Shown here: positions 53,925-63,769 of the stretch, one piece after another
How positions within the stretch are numbered: the stretch's first letter is position 1
How the letters are laid out: every line of letters starts with the position of its first letter
NCBI GenBank assembly: GCA_913777465.1
Contig: CAJYRQ010000058.1
Coordinates: forward strand, 1-64,000
DNA from: an uncultured Chryseobacterium sp.
GTDB taxonomy: Bacteria > Bacteroidota > Bacteroidia > Flavobacteriales > Weeksellaceae
DNA: 64,000 nt
Reading direction: 5' to 3'
Translations under genes and position numbers: made by a program
The notes under the pieces: generated by a model
What the model saw: only the letters and a program-made list of their open reading frames with translations
Told to the model about the DNA's origin: nothing
The model's database searches: none

Positions 53925-55622
53925 TTATTTTTTAATCGTCTTCATGCTCTTTACAGAACCGTCTTTCATCGTTAGGGTAAGAATATACATTCCTGATTTT
54001 ATACCGCCTAAGAATAATTCGGAAGAAGGATTTTCAACGGTTTTTACCACAACCCCTGAAGGATCGGTTACCACTGCTTTTTTCACGTTTTCGGCCTTCT
54101 CAAGATAAAGGGTATCGGCAAACGGATTCGGATATGCGATTCTTTCATTCCCTTTAGTGCTTACCTCGTTGGTGGCCAAAGCTGAAGCAGGCTGTAAAGT
54201 TACGGTTACCTTAAAGGTGTTATTATCTACTTTGTTATAAGTCGAATTACATCCCGAACCTCCGTAGGTCCTCCAGGCTCTCATTTCAAAATTTACCGTT
54301 CCGGTAAGATCATTGGCTATGGTAAGACCTGTTCTGTTATAAGAAAATGTTCCTCCACTTGATCCGCTACCAGAACTTACGGAACCTTCAGCATTACCGT
54401 TGGTAGAACATACCAGCAAGCTTTTTTGCTCCGACATCCAGCCGTCACTTGCAGTCGACATATTGTACGAGACACTTGTTGACTGTACTTTATATCCTGC
54501 AGGGATAGTAATGGATAATGTTCCCGGACATGAATTCGCAGATGTTGTAGTAACGCTGGCAGCATACAAAGTAGTGATGTCTCCTGCCGTATAAGTTGCC
54601 GAGATTTGCCCTGTAGTGAATTGGGACATTGTCCAGAAACTTTGTGAAGATCCGCCGCAGTTGGATCTTACCCATACATAATAGGTTTGTCCTGTAGTCA
54701 AGCTGTTAAACTGTGCTGAGGTTACGCCGGCTGCCGTACTTCCTGTAGGCGTGGTAGTGACAGTAGGCGCAGTATTGGAAGTACTCAGATAATACTGGTA
54801 ACCGGATGCCGGTGCATTGGCAGGAGCCGTCCAGTTTACCGTAGCACTGTTCATTGTTGTTGTTGCCGTTACATTGGTAGGAGGAGGACATGCATTATAA
54901 GCCTCTGCCGAAATCGCAAAAACGTTTACAATATTCCCTGCTGTTGTAGATGCAGGACCTGCTTTTGTTACGGCGATGCTCTGAACATTCTTTGACTGAT
55001 TTGCAGCGTCTATTGCCAGAGGGATTTGATAAATTCTTGGATTTGTTCCTCCGCCCGACTCAAGGTTGTCATTGGTTCTGTTTACTCTTCCTATTCCACT
55101 AATGGCAGCATTGCTTCCGCCATACCAGTCACTGATAGGTACTGCAGAAAAAGTCTGTGTGGTATTATCCGCGAAGTTTACGGTAATGTTTACGGTAGAA
55201 TCTCCACTTCCGCTTGTTGCCAGCATATAAAGATTTACGACCGCTTTTGGTGTTGTGAATACAAGGGTCCCGCTGTCTCCTACGGCAGCCAGTCTTAGTG
55301 AATTGTTGGCACTGTAAGAAGCGAGCTGGTAAGTAAGTCCGGCAGGGGAAGCAACTGCGGAATTGATTGTTCCGTTAATGGGAAGCCCATAGGTAAGTGC
55401 AGGGCTCGATGCCGTAGCCTGGAAATCGCGTGAAACATAAGCAAAATCAGCCGCATCTACACTATTATTTACACTTGCAGCAGAAGGACCTACGCCATTG
55501 GCAATAACATCAGCTGTAAAGCCGCTTTGTATCGGCATCGTCTGGTACTGCTGTGCGTTTAATTGATTGAAGAACATAGCTGTGCAGGTGACAGCAACGA
55601 GAGGGAGTAATTTTCCTTTCAT
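53925..55622 (-). CDS. T9SS-sorted protein with fibronectin type III domain
   Basis: MKGKLLPLVAVTCTAMFFNQLNAQ is a signal peptide. The 565-residue protein is Ser/Thr/Asn-rich: a beta-rich module about 30-235, a Fn3 domain about 240-335 (CPPPTNVTATTTMNSATVNWTAP, YQYYLSTSNTAPTVTTTPTG, YYVWVRSNCGGSSQSFW), another beta-rich module about 345-475, and a type A sorting domain at the end (AYPNPFADTLYLEKAENVKKAVVTD, SGMYILTLTMKDGSVKSMKTIKK). It is exported and attached to the cell surface. Possible adhesin; no enzymatic motif. Single-gene unit. Confidence 0.9.
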   Translation of the reverse strand: MKGKLLPLVAVTCTAMFFNQLNAQQYQTMPIQSGFTADVIANGVGPSAASVNNSVDAADFAYVSRDFQATASSPALTYGLPINGTINSAVASPAGLTYQLASYSANNSLRLAAVGDSGTLVFTTPKAVVNLYMLATSGSGDSTVNITVNFADNTTQTFSAVPISDWYGGSNAAISGIGRVNRTNDNLESGGGTNPRIYQIPLAIDAANQSKNVQSIAVTKAGPASTTAGNIVNVFAISAEAYNACPPPTNVTATTTMNSATVNWTAPANAPASGYQYYLSTSNTAPTVTTTPTGSTAAGVTSAQFNSLTTGQTYYVWVRSNCGGSSQSFWTMSQFTTGQISATYTAGDITTLYAASVTTTSANSCPGTLSITIPAGYKVQSTSVSYNMSTASDGWMSEQKSLLVCSTNGNAEGSVSSGSGSSGGTFSYNRTGLTIANDLTGTVNFEMRAWRTYGGSGCNSTYNKVDNNTFKVTVTLQPASALATNEVSTKGNERIAYPNPFADTLYLEKAENVKKAVVTDPSGVVVKTVENPSSELFLGGIKSGMYILTLTMKDGSVKSMKTIKK

Positions 55623-55799
55623 AAAGACTTTTATTTTTTTGTAGAGCTAATATAAGGATTTGGTGATGAAAATTTATTATATATTCGTATTTAATATTAA
55701 ATTTTACTTAAATTATACAAAATTGAATTAAAATTGTTATTTTTGAATAGATGTTAGCTATCGAATCCCTATGTGGCCATTTATAGTATTAATAAATGT

Positions 55800-55832
55800 A
55801 TAAAATAAAAGCCTTCCTGAAACGGAAGGCTT
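55800..55832 (-). terminator. Terminator of the GH63-like gene
   Basis: Stem AAGCCTTCC / GGAAGGCTT with loop TGAAAC; on the minus strand it is followed by a U-run (plus-strand TAAAATAAAA). It lies 22 nt beyond the stop at 55854. Confidence 0.85.
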
Positions 55833-55853
55833 ACTTATATAAATAGATTAAAA

Positions 55854-58466
55854 TTAGTTTTGTCTTGGCTTCAGAAGTTTTGCTACAGTAGCGGTCCAGC
55901 CGGTCTGATGGGATGCGCCGACTCCCCGGCCGTTATCTCCATGGAAATACTCAAAAAACGTAATGTAGTCTTTGAAATTTTCATCATAATTAAATTTGGC
56001 ATTTCCGCCGTTGAAGGGTCTTTGTCCTACATCATCTTTCAGAAAAATGGAACAGAGCCTGTTGCTGACATTCTGAGCCACCTCATCCAGGTTTTTCATG
56101 TCTCCGCTTCCGGTAGGCAGTTCAACTTTCAAGCTGTTACCGTAATAAAAATGGAATCGCTGTAGGCTTTCTACAATCAGGAAATTAATGGGAAACCAGA
56201 TCGGGCCCCGCCAGTTGCTGTTTCCGCCGAACATCCGGCTGTCGCTTTCTGCAGGAGTATAATACACGACATTCTCCGTTCCGTGCACCGAAAATTTAAA
56301 CGGATTTTCCTCATAAACCTTAGACATAGCCCGGATTCCGTACCGGCTCAGGAATTCCTTTTCGTCCAGCATCCGCGATAAAACTTTCGTAAGCCGTGTT
56401 TTACGAAGAATGCTCATCAGGTGCTTTCTTCCCTGGCCTTCCTCTTCCCAGTGCGATACCAGTTTGGTAAGCTCCGGTTTGTTTTTCAGTACCCAGTCCA
56501 TTCTTTCCACGAAATTCGGCATATTATCCAGCAGGTGATGGTCAATAATTTCTACGGCAAACATCGGAATCAGCCCTACGATACTTCTTAGTCTGAGAGA
56601 AGCGCTTTCACCGTTGCCCAGCTGAAGGACATCATAGAAAAAGCCGTCTTCTTCATTCCACAGGCCTTCGGTGCCGTCGCCCAGGTTTTCCATGGCTTCG
56701 GCAATGTAAAGATAATGCTCGAAAAATTTAATGGCCATATCTTCATATACCTGGTAGTACTGCGCGAGCTCCATGGCCATCCGCATCATATTTAGTGCAT
56801 ACATGGCCATCCAGCTGGTACCGTCAGCCTGTTCGAGGTGCTGCCCGTCTTTCAGGACCATATTCCGGTCGAAAGCTCCGATATTATCGAGCCCGAGGAA
56901 TCCTCCTCCGAAAATATTCTTGCCGTTTTTATCTTTCCGGTTTACCCACCAGGTAAAATTCAGAAGCAGTTTCTGGAAAACTTTTTCCAGAAAAAGAAGA
57001 TCGGGTTTGCCATTCTGTTTTTCGTCGATCTTAAAAACCCGGAAGCACGACCATGCGTGTACAGGCGGATTCACATCGCTGAGGTTCCATTCGTAAGCCG
57101 GAAGCTGACCGTTCGGGTGCATGTACCATTCTTTCGTTAGCAAAAGAAGCTGCCCTTTGGCAAACTCCGCATCAATAAGGGCAAACGGGACACAATGGAA
57201 AGCCAGGTCCCAGGTGGCATACCATGGGTATTCCCATTTATCCGGCATCGAAATGATGTCTTTATTGTGAAGATGGTTCCATTCCGTATTCCTTACATAA
57301 TGGTTAAAATCCCTCGGAGCCACAAAATTCGGATCGCCCTTCAGCCATTTTCCTACATTGTAGTGATAAAACTGCTTATTCCACAAAAGGCCTGCGAAGG
57401 CCTGGCGTTGTACGTTTCTTTCATCAGGGTCTGTAACGTCACTCTGGATTTCATCGTAAAATTCCTCAGCTTCAGTGATTCTTTTATTAAAAATTTCATC
57501 AAAATCACTGAAAGGTTCATCCAGGTCATTAGGCGATAATCTGAAATCAAAAACTTTTGATGCGCCGGCACCAATGGTTTCATCAATCAGAAAAGAAGCT
57601 TTCGTTCCTCTTTTTTCAGGATTTACCGTGTTGCTGCCATAGATGATGTAATCGTTGATCCCGTCTTTGAAATAAGTACTTCCCGGATAGGGTGCTCCGT
57701 ACAGTTTTGGATTATTTGTTTCATTTTCACAGAAAACACTTTCTGCCCGCATGTTTCTCGAATAAAACTTTTTAATGCCGATGCTGTCATGGTTGATATT
57801 AATGCAGCCTTCATGGGAAGCATTCGTCTGTCCTTTATACGTATTGTAACCCCATTTCCAGTTATTCCTGAACCATACCGTTGGTGCTACGACAATCGGT
57901 GCTTCGGTTCCGCTTCGGTTACATATCGTAATACGGACCAAAAAATCATTGTGGTCGGCTTTTGCATATTCAATAAAAATATCAAAATATTCATCTTTAT
58001 CGAAAATTCCCGTATCAAAAATTTCATATTCGGGCTGCTTCTTGCTCCGTCTTGCATTTTCAGAGCGGATCTCATCATACGGAAATTCGTTAATGGGATA
58101 TTTGTACACCATTTTCATATAGCTGTGGGTAGGTGTATTGTCCAGGTAATAAAATATTTCCTTGATGTCTTCCCCATGGTTTCCCTGAGGATTGCTGAGC
58201 CCGAAAAAGCGCTCTTTTACAATTTTATCTTTCTTGTTCCAGAACGCAAGGGCAAAGCAGAAGATCTGCTTGGCATCGGAGATACCTGCAATTCCTTCTT
58301 CACCCCAGCGGTAGGCATAGCTTTCTGCGTTATTATGATTGGCGAAATTCCATGCATCGCCGTTGGGGCTGTAGTCTTCGCGTACATTTCCCCATTGCCG
58401 GTTGCTTACATAAGGTCCCCAGTTTTTCCAGTTGCTGTCCTGTAATCTTTGTTTTTCTGCAATCAT
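55854..58466 (-). CDS. MGH1-like / GH63-type glucosidase
   Basis: The 870-residue enzyme lacks a signal peptide, so it is cytoplasmic. It resembles the mannosyl-oligosaccharide glucosidase-like (GH63, MGH1) family: an amino-terminal beta domain (DSNWKNWGPYVSNRQWGNVREDYSPNGDAW) and a carboxyl (alpha/alpha)6 barrel with WATWDLAFHCVPFALID, YAWSCFRVF-type helices, EQADGTSWMAMYALNMMRMAMELA and SNWRGPIWFPINFLIVESL. It cleaves glucose- or mannose-containing glycosides; substrate unknown. The gene is monocistronic and its start faces the methionine operon. Confidence 0.85.
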   Translation of the reverse strand: MIAEKQRLQDSNWKNWGPYVSNRQWGNVREDYSPNGDAWNFANHNNAESYAYRWGEEGIAGISDAKQIFCFALAFWNKKDKIVKERFFGLSNPQGNHGEDIKEIFYYLDNTPTHSYMKMVYKYPINEFPYDEIRSENARRSKKQPEYEIFDTGIFDKDEYFDIFIEYAKADHNDFLVRITICNRSGTEAPIVVAPTVWFRNNWKWGYNTYKGQTNASHEGCININHDSIGIKKFYSRNMRAESVFCENETNNPKLYGAPYPGSTYFKDGINDYIIYGSNTVNPEKRGTKASFLIDETIGAGASKVFDFRLSPNDLDEPFSDFDEIFNKRITEAEEFYDEIQSDVTDPDERNVQRQAFAGLLWNKQFYHYNVGKWLKGDPNFVAPRDFNHYVRNTEWNHLHNKDIISMPDKWEYPWYATWDLAFHCVPFALIDAEFAKGQLLLLTKEWYMHPNGQLPAYEWNLSDVNPPVHAWSCFRVFKIDEKQNGKPDLLFLEKVFQKLLLNFTWWVNRKDKNGKNIFGGGFLGLDNIGAFDRNMVLKDGQHLEQADGTSWMAMYALNMMRMAMELAQYYQVYEDMAIKFFEHYLYIAEAMENLGDGTEGLWNEEDGFFYDVLQLGNGESASLRLRSIVGLIPMFAVEIIDHHLLDNMPNFVERMDWVLKNKPELTKLVSHWEEEGQGRKHLMSILRKTRLTKVLSRMLDEKEFLSRYGIRAMSKVYEENPFKFSVHGTENVVYYTPAESDSRMFGGNSNWRGPIWFPINFLIVESLQRFHFYYGNSLKVELPTGSGDMKNLDEVAQNVSNRLCSIFLKDDVGQRPFNGGNAKFNYDENFKDYITFFEYFHGDNGRGVGASHQTGWTATVAKLLKPRQN

Positions 58467-58617
58467 ATTTTCAACGGTTTCCTTACGAAGTTAGTTTTTT
58501 TTGAAAAAAATTCCAACCCTTATCATTTAAATTATCCTTAATATTTCTCTGGATCTCCCTGCTGATGCTTCTTTTCATGTTAAATTAAATTTTTATAAAT
58601 AATTAAAAGAAAAGTTC

Positions 58618-58625
58618 TATCTTTG
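58618..58625 (+). promoter_or_regulatory. -7 promoter element of the methionine operon
   Basis: TATCTTTG matches TAnnTTTG exactly, 30 nt before the first paired base of the SAM riboswitch. No clear TTG was seen at -33. Confidence 0.6.
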
Positions 58626-58654
58626 CACCATTCGTTCATTCAAATATTGAAAAT

Positions 58655-58759
58655 GTTATCAAGAAAGGTTGAGGGATTAGACCCTGCGAAACCTTAGCAA
58701 CCCTTTGCGCAAGCAAAGAAGGTGCTACGTTCTACCAGAATTATTTTTGGACAGATAAC
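58655..58759 (+). promoter_or_regulatory. SAM-I (S-box) riboswitch
   Basis: The S-box consensus is present: P1 arms GTTATC (58655-58660) and GATAAC (58754-58759), AAGAAAGGTTGAGGGA, GACCCTGCGAAACCTTAGCAA, the P3 hairpin, then AAGGTGCTACGTTCTACC and GGACAGAT. It binds S-adenosylmethionine and would reduce expression of the methionine genes downstream. No clear intrinsic terminator follows before the start at 58820, so control may be at translation initiation; a short CTGAA / TTCAG hairpin follows P1. Confidence 0.95.
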
Positions 58760-58819
58760 TCACTGAAGTTCTTTTCAGCCATTTCCTGTGGCATTTTCAA
58801 TTGTATTAAAATAATAGAA

Positions 58820-59758
58820 TTGAAAACAGAACTAAACTATATTAATTTTTCGTATCGGACCGCTTCCGGTAAAGACTACCGGATCCCGTTGAGCTATCAG
58901 CTTTTCGGGAAAGACCTGTTTTCTGCCCCTGTTATCCTTATAAATCATACGTTAACCGGAAATTCGGAAGTTGCCGGAGAAAAAGGCTGGTGGAAAAAAT
59001 TGATTGGGGAGCATCAGGTAATCGATACGAACTGTTACACGGTGTTGTGTTTCAATATTCCAGGAAACGGTTATGATGATTTTTTTATTGATGCATACGA
59101 AGATTTTACGGCGGCGGATATCGCCGGGATCTTTCTGAAAGGTCTTGAACTTTTAAGTATTAAAAAGCTGCATGCACTTATCGGAGGTTCTCTGGGAGGC
59201 GGGATCGGCTGGGAGATGCTGGTGAAAAATCCGGGACTTGCCGATATTTTTATACCGATTGCCTGTGATTTCAAAACCCACGACTGGCTTCATGCCCAAT
59301 GCCTTGTCCAGAAATTTTTACTGAATCAGGAAGAGGAACCACTGCAAAAAGCCAGGATTCACGCTATGCTGTGTTACCGTACCCCGGACTCGTTAAATGA
59401 AAGATTTAAAAACAGATACAGTTCTGAAAAACAACGGTTGGAGTCAGAAGACTGGTTGGTGCATCACGGTAATACTTTAAACGAAAGGTTTAGTTTAAGG
59501 TCTTATAAGCTGATGAACCACTTGCTGATGAACATCAATGCCAATGAATCTAAATTAAAAGAAATCGTATCCCGAATACATCTGATTTCAGTAGATACCG
59601 ATCTCTTTTTTCCGGCTTCCGAAATGCGAATGTGCTGCGAAGAACTGAAAGAATATAAAGATGATGTGGTCTATCACGAAATACAATCAATTCACGGGCA
59701 TGACGCCTTTTTAATGGAATACGAACAATTGAATACGATCATAAAAAATATTTTGTAA
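58820..59758 (+). CDS. MetX-like homoserine O-acyltransferase family protein (TTG start)
   Basis: The start is TTG: no ATG exists upstream in frame, and the reading from here (MKTELNYINFSYRTASGKDYRIPLSYQLFG) is a natural beginning. The 312-residue alpha/beta-hydrolase-fold enzyme has NHTLTGNSEVAGEKGWW, GGSLGGGIGWEML with the nucleophile Ser, the catalytic Asp region SVDTDLFFPASEM and His in IHGHDAFLMEY. MetX acetylates homoserine; this version is shorter than the usual 350-380 residues. It heads the SAM-controlled operon, 1 nt before the next gene. A weak start codon suits riboswitch control of translation. Confidence 0.85.
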   Translation: MKTELNYINFSYRTASGKDYRIPLSYQLFGKDLFSAPVILINHTLTGNSEVAGEKGWWKKLIGEHQVIDTNCYTVLCFNIPGNGYDDFFIDAYEDFTAADIAGIFLKGLELLSIKKLHALIGGSLGGGIGWEMLVKNPGLADIFIPIACDFKTHDWLHAQCLVQKFLLNQEEEPLQKARIHAMLCYRTPDSLNERFKNRYSSEKQRLESEDWLVHHGNTLNERFSLRSYKLMNHLLMNINANESKLKEIVSRIHLISVDTDLFFPASEMRMCCEELKEYKDDVVYHEIQSIHGHDAFLMEYEQLNTIIKNIL

Positions 59759-59759
59759 G

Positions 59760-61301
59760 ATGAAGAATAATGCAAACGAAATAAAATTTTTGAAAAACCG
59801 GTCCATCATCAAATTTGAAGGGGAAGATTTCCTGGGAGAAATCGGGATCGACGGACGGATTTTTAAAGCACTTACCTTGGCACGAATCAGTGTAGGGGTA
59901 ATTTCCCAGCAGGCCATCGAAAACGGACTTTCGATCCTTGTACAGGAAAGCGATTCCGAAAAAGCGGTAAACTGCCTGATCGACGAATTTGAAACCGAAA
60001 GGAAGTCGGGAAAAGTTTCCCAGATTTACAGCATCAATAACGTATCGGTCTTAGGCTTCGTGGCCGAAGATTTCAATAAAATACTGGCAGAGCTCGCACG
60101 GAATAATGTATTTCCATTACTCTTAAATCAGATTGCCGCGGAAAAGCGGGTGAATATTGTCGTTACTTCTTCTCAGGACGAAAAAGCAAAAAATATCATC
60201 GAATCCGAAATTTCCAAAAAGCCGAAAACAGTTCATCTCGCCATCATTGGTCATGGAAATGTGGGGAAAACCCTGATCCGGCAGGTTTTGGAATCATCGG
60301 AAGAAATCAGGAGAAGGAAAAAAATCGATCTGAAAGTCGTAGCGGTAGCCAATTCTAAAAAGATTGCCTTCAACAAAAAAGGTTTTGATAATCGCTGGAC
60401 CGATGAAGTGGCAACAGCGGAGCATCCGTCGAACGTTCAGGAACTGATAAGATTTTCAAAAGAAAACCAGCTGGAAAACTTAATCGTTGTGGATAACACG
60501 GCGAGCAAAGACTTTGTCCACAATTATCACGCCTTGGCGGAAAACGGTTTTGACCTGGTTTCATCGAACAAAATATTCAATACCCTTCCGATCGAAGAAT
60601 ACCGCAAACTAAGATATACGTTGAATAAAAATAACAGGCGTTACCTCTATGAAACTAATGTAGGTGCTGGTTTGCCATTGATCGATACCATAAAGCTTCT
60701 TCACCTTTCAGGAGAAAATATTACCCGGATCAAAGGGGTATTTTCAGGAACGCTGAGCTATGTATTTAATAATTTTTCCTTGAGAGACGAAAAGTTTTCC
60801 ACCATCATCAATGAAGCATTGGAAAAAGGCTATACCGAACCGGATCCGAGGGAAGACCTTTCCGGAAATGATGTAGCCAGAAAGCTGCTGATCCTGGCAA
60901 GGGAACTCGACCTGATCAATGAATTCAGTGACATCAGAATCCAAAATCTTGTTCCTAAAAGCCTGCTGGATATTTCAAAACCTGAATTTCTTGCCAGGCT
61001 GAATGAACTGGATGCAGAATATCAGAAAATCAAGAACAGTCAGGAGCCGGGACATGTATTGCGGTACGTCGGAGACCTTCACGGAGATCTGCAGAAAGAT
61101 AAGGGTGAACTGGATGTGAACCTGATCTCCGTTCCTGCTGGTTCCGCTTTGGGCCAGCTGAAAGGCTCCGATTCCATCTTTGAAATCTATACCGAAAGCT
61201 ATGGTGAAAACCCGATCGTCATCATGGGTGCCGGAGCCGGAGCGCAGGTAACCGCAAGAGGGGTTTTCGGAGATATTTTAAGAGTGAGTGAAACGAAATA
61301 A
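59760..61301 (+). CDS. ACT-homoserine dehydrogenase without kinase domain
   Basis: The 513-residue protein begins with two ACT-like regulatory domains (about 15-150: TLARISVGVISQQAIENGLSILVQE, NVSVLGFVAEDFNKILAELARNNVFPLLLNQ) like those of bifunctional ThrA/MetL, followed by homoserine dehydrogenase (about 155-513): NAD(P)-binding AIIGHGNVGKTLI, VDNTASKDFVHNYHALAENGFDLVSSNK, ETNVGAGLPLIDTIK, KGVFSGTLSYVFNN and EKGYTEPDPREDLSGNDVARKL. The catalytic aspartokinase domain is missing. It makes homoserine for methionine in this operon; aspartokinase must be encoded elsewhere. Confidence 0.9.
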   Translation: MKNNANEIKFLKNRSIIKFEGEDFLGEIGIDGRIFKALTLARISVGVISQQAIENGLSILVQESDSEKAVNCLIDEFETERKSGKVSQIYSINNVSVLGFVAEDFNKILAELARNNVFPLLLNQIAAEKRVNIVVTSSQDEKAKNIIESEISKKPKTVHLAIIGHGNVGKTLIRQVLESSEEIRRRKKIDLKVVAVANSKKIAFNKKGFDNRWTDEVATAEHPSNVQELIRFSKENQLENLIVVDNTASKDFVHNYHALAENGFDLVSSNKIFNTLPIEEYRKLRYTLNKNNRRYLYETNVGAGLPLIDTIKLLHLSGENITRIKGVFSGTLSYVFNNFSLRDEKFSTIINEALEKGYTEPDPREDLSGNDVARKLLILARELDLINEFSDIRIQNLVPKSLLDISKPEFLARLNELDAEYQKIKNSQEPGHVLRYVGDLHGDLQKDKGELDVNLISVPAGSALGQLKGSDSIFEIYTESYGENPIVIMGAGAGAQVTARGVFGDILRVSETK

Positions 61302-61418
61302 TAATGTAACAATATAGTAATGTAACAGTTTACCAATGAATCTGATTATTATGCCGAACTTGTTCAGGTATTTTGATCGTTACATTGATACCCTGTTTCA
61401 TTGGTAAATTTTATTTAT
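61302..61418. repeat. Repeat-like spacer in the methionine operon
   Basis: AATAATGTAACAAT at the start is shared with 50134 onwards, followed by GTTTACCAATGAA and later TTTCATTGGTAAA (inverted arms ACCAATGAA / TTTCATTGGT), with TTACATTG between. It interrupts tight operon spacing and may be a palindromic intergenic element. Confidence 0.5.
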
Positions 61419-62579
61419 ATGGAAAATTTTGAAACCTTTGCCATACGAACCCAGACGGAAAGAACCCGGTTTGATGAGCATTCCACACCGCTTTTCCTTA
61501 CTTCAAGTTTTGTATTTGAGGATGCGGAAGATATGCGGGCGAGCTTTGCCGAAGAAAAGCCAAAGAATTTATACAGCCGTTTTTCCAACCCGAACGTAAC
61601 GGAATTCACCGATAAAATAACCAAAATGGAAGGAGCGGAGGCAGGCTATGCTTTTGCTACGGGAATGGCCGCCATCTATTCAACCTTTGCGACTTTACTG
61701 AATGCGGGCGATCATATCGTCAGCTGCCAGTCGGTTTTCGGATCAACGCATACGTTATTTACCAAGTATTTTCCGAAATGGAATATTGAAACCACCTACT
61801 TCAAAGCGGAAGATGCCGAAAATGTTGAAAAGTACATTCAGCCAAACACGAAAATCCTATACCTGGAAACGCCTACCAATCCAGCTATTGAGGTGTTGGA
61901 TCTGGAGTTTTTCGGGCAAATTGCTAAGAAACACAATCTGATCTTAATTGTGGACAATTGTTTCGCGACGCCTTATCTGCAGCAGCCTATTAAATATGGA
62001 GCTGATATCGTAGTGCATTCTGCCACAAAATTAATCGACGGTCAGGGACGTGTTTTAGGAGGCGTGGCAGTCGGCAGGGAAGACCTGATCCGTGAAATCT
62101 ACCTTTTTGCGAGAAATACCGGGCCGGCCATGTCGCCATTCAATGCCTGGGTATTGTCCAAAAGCTTGGAAACCTTAGCAGTCCGTGTAGAAAAACATTG
62201 CGAAAACGCTTTGAAAGTAGCTGAATTTTTAGAAGGTTATCCTAATGTGGAACTCGTAAAATACCCTTTTTTAAAATCCCATCCGGGCTATGAAATTGCC
62301 AGAAAACAGATGAGGCTGGGCGGCAACATCATTGCCTTCGAAATCAAAGGCGGTATTGAGGGCGGAAGAAACTTTTTAAACAAAATTAAAATGTGTTCCC
62401 TTTCTGCCAATCTTGGAGATACGAGAACCATCGTTACTCATCCGGCTTCAACCACCCATTCTAAATTAACAGACGATGAAAGAAACGAGGTTGGCATTAC
62501 TGCCGGATTGGTTCGCTGTTCAGTCGGTTTGGAACATGTAGATGATATTATTGCGGATCTGAAACAGGCGTTGGATTAA
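61419..62579 (+). CDS. PLP-dependent O-acyl-homoserine sulfhydrylase / cystathionine gamma-synthase type
   Basis: The start at 61419 ([25 protein letters not shown]) is preferred to a TTG at 61401. The 386-residue enzyme is a Cys/Met-metabolism PLP protein: [64 protein letters not shown] with the PLP-binding Lys, and [21 protein letters not shown]. It most likely joins sulfide (or cysteine) to acyl-homoserine, giving homocysteine directly or through cystathionine. Flavobacterial relatives are usually annotated as O-succinylhomoserine sulfhydrylase; the acyl group cannot be told from sequence, but MetX next to it suggests acetyl or succinyl. Confidence 0.88.
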   Translation: MENFETFAIRTQTERTRFDEHSTPLFLTSSFVFEDAEDMRASFAEEKPKNLYSRFSNPNVTEFTDKITKMEGAEAGYAFATGMAAIYSTFATLLNAGDHIVSCQSVFGSTHTLFTKYFPKWNIETTYFKAEDAENVEKYIQPNTKILYLETPTNPAIEVLDLEFFGQIAKKHNLILIVDNCFATPYLQQPIKYGADIVVHSATKLIDGQGRVLGGVAVGREDLIREIYLFARNTGPAMSPFNAWVLSKSLETLAVRVEKHCENALKVAEFLEGYPNVELVKYPFLKSHPGYEIARKQMRLGGNIIAFEIKGGIEGGRNFLNKIKMCSLSANLGDTRTIVTHPASTTHSKLTDDERNEVGITAGLVRCSVGLEHVDDIIADLKQALD

Positions 62580-62581
62580 TT

Positions 62582-62668
62582 CAGGAGGAACAGGCTTCGA
62601 TCCGTTTGATTATAAAAATAAATGGGCTTCACCCCATGCTAATGATAAATCCCTTCAGGGAAAAAAAG
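62582..62668. repeat. REP-like element between sulfhydrylase and methyltransferase genes
   Basis: Hairpin ATGGG-CTTCAC-CCCAT (62622-62637), GCTAATGATAAAT and an exact CCCTTCAGGG (62651-62660). It matches parts of the block at 33290-33500, so it is a second copy of a dispersed family. Confidence 0.55.
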
Positions 62669-62670
62669 AA

Positions 62671-63681
62671 ATGAAAAACTCAGAACAACTATACAAAGCA
62701 CTCTCTGAAAGAATCTTGATTCTGGACGGTGCAATGGGTACCATGCTTCAGCGGTATAAATTTGAAGAAGAAGACTACCGTGGCGAACGCTTCAAAAACT
62801 GGGAACACCCGGTAAAAGGAAACAATGATCTGTTGTCTCTTACCCAGCCCCATGCTATTGAAGAAGTTCATAAAAAATACCTGGAAGCCGGTGCCGATAT
62901 CATCGAAACCAACACCTTTTCAGGAACAACGATCGCGATGGCAGACTACCACATGGAAGATCTGGTGTATGATCTAAACTACGAATCGGCAAAGATCGCG
63001 AGAAAGGTCTGTGACGAATACACCGCCAAAAATCCGGACAAACCGAGATTCGTCGCGGGATCCATCGGACCCACCAACAGAACAGCCAGCTTAAGCCCGG
63101 ATGTGAATGATCCCGGGTACAGAGCCATTACCTTTGAGGAACTGAGAATTGCTTATAAACAACAATGCGAAGCATTGCTGAACGGTGGTTCGGATATTTT
63201 ATTAGTAGAAACCATCTTCGATACCCTGAATGCCAAGGCAGCATTATTTGCCATCGATGAAATCCAGGACGAAAGAGGAATCAAAATCCCGATTATGGTG
63301 TCCGGGACCATTACCGATGCATCCGGAAGAACCCTGAGCGGGCAAACGGCGGAAGCTTTTTTAATCTCCGTTTCCCATCTGAACCTGCTGAGTGTAGGCT
63401 TCAACTGTGCGTTGGGAGCGAATCAGCTGACACCTTATCTGGAAACGCTGGCGCACAATTCGGAATTCCATGTTTCAGCTTACCCGAATGCAGGTTTGCC
63501 GAATGCTTTCGGGAAATATGATGAAACCCCGGAAGATATGGCCGGCCAGATCAGGGAATATGCTGAAAAAGGCCTGATCAACATTATCGGAGGCTGTTGC
63601 GGAACGACACCGAACCACATTAAAGCCATTGCGGATTTGGTTGCAGAATACCCTCCGAGAAAAGTAAAGGAAATTGTTTGA
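62671..63681 (+). CDS. Homocysteine S-methyltransferase domain protein (MetH N-terminal domain alone)
   Basis: The 336-residue protein is the homocysteine-binding domain of cobalamin-dependent methionine synthase: [102 protein letters not shown], and the zinc ligands FNCALGA and [11 protein letters not shown]. Full MetH has pterin, cobalamin and activation domains as well; these are not in the window. In flavobacteria MetH is commonly split into two proteins, but here the next gene is a desaturase, so the partner subunit must lie elsewhere. Confidence 0.92.
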   Translation: MKNSEQLYKALSERILILDGAMGTMLQRYKFEEEDYRGERFKNWEHPVKGNNDLLSLTQPHAIEEVHKKYLEAGADIIETNTFSGTTIAMADYHMEDLVYDLNYESAKIARKVCDEYTAKNPDKPRFVAGSIGPTNRTASLSPDVNDPGYRAITFEELRIAYKQQCEALLNGGSDILLVETIFDTLNAKAALFAIDEIQDERGIKIPIMVSGTITDASGRTLSGQTAEAFLISVSHLNLLSVGFNCALGANQLTPYLETLAHNSEFHVSAYPNAGLPNAFGKYDETPEDMAGQIREYAEKGLINIIGGCCGTTPNHIKAIADLVAEYPPRKVKEIV

Positions 63682-63769
63682 AATTAATTGATCTTTTGAT
63701 GGATCAGAGAGCAGAAGGGAACAATTTTTACTGTTATATTTTATTCAGTTACATACAAAATCAGATATA

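Noticed and set aside
57789..58445. 218-codon plus-strand frame inside the GH63-like gene
   Set aside because: Antisense shadow of a well-conserved enzyme frame.
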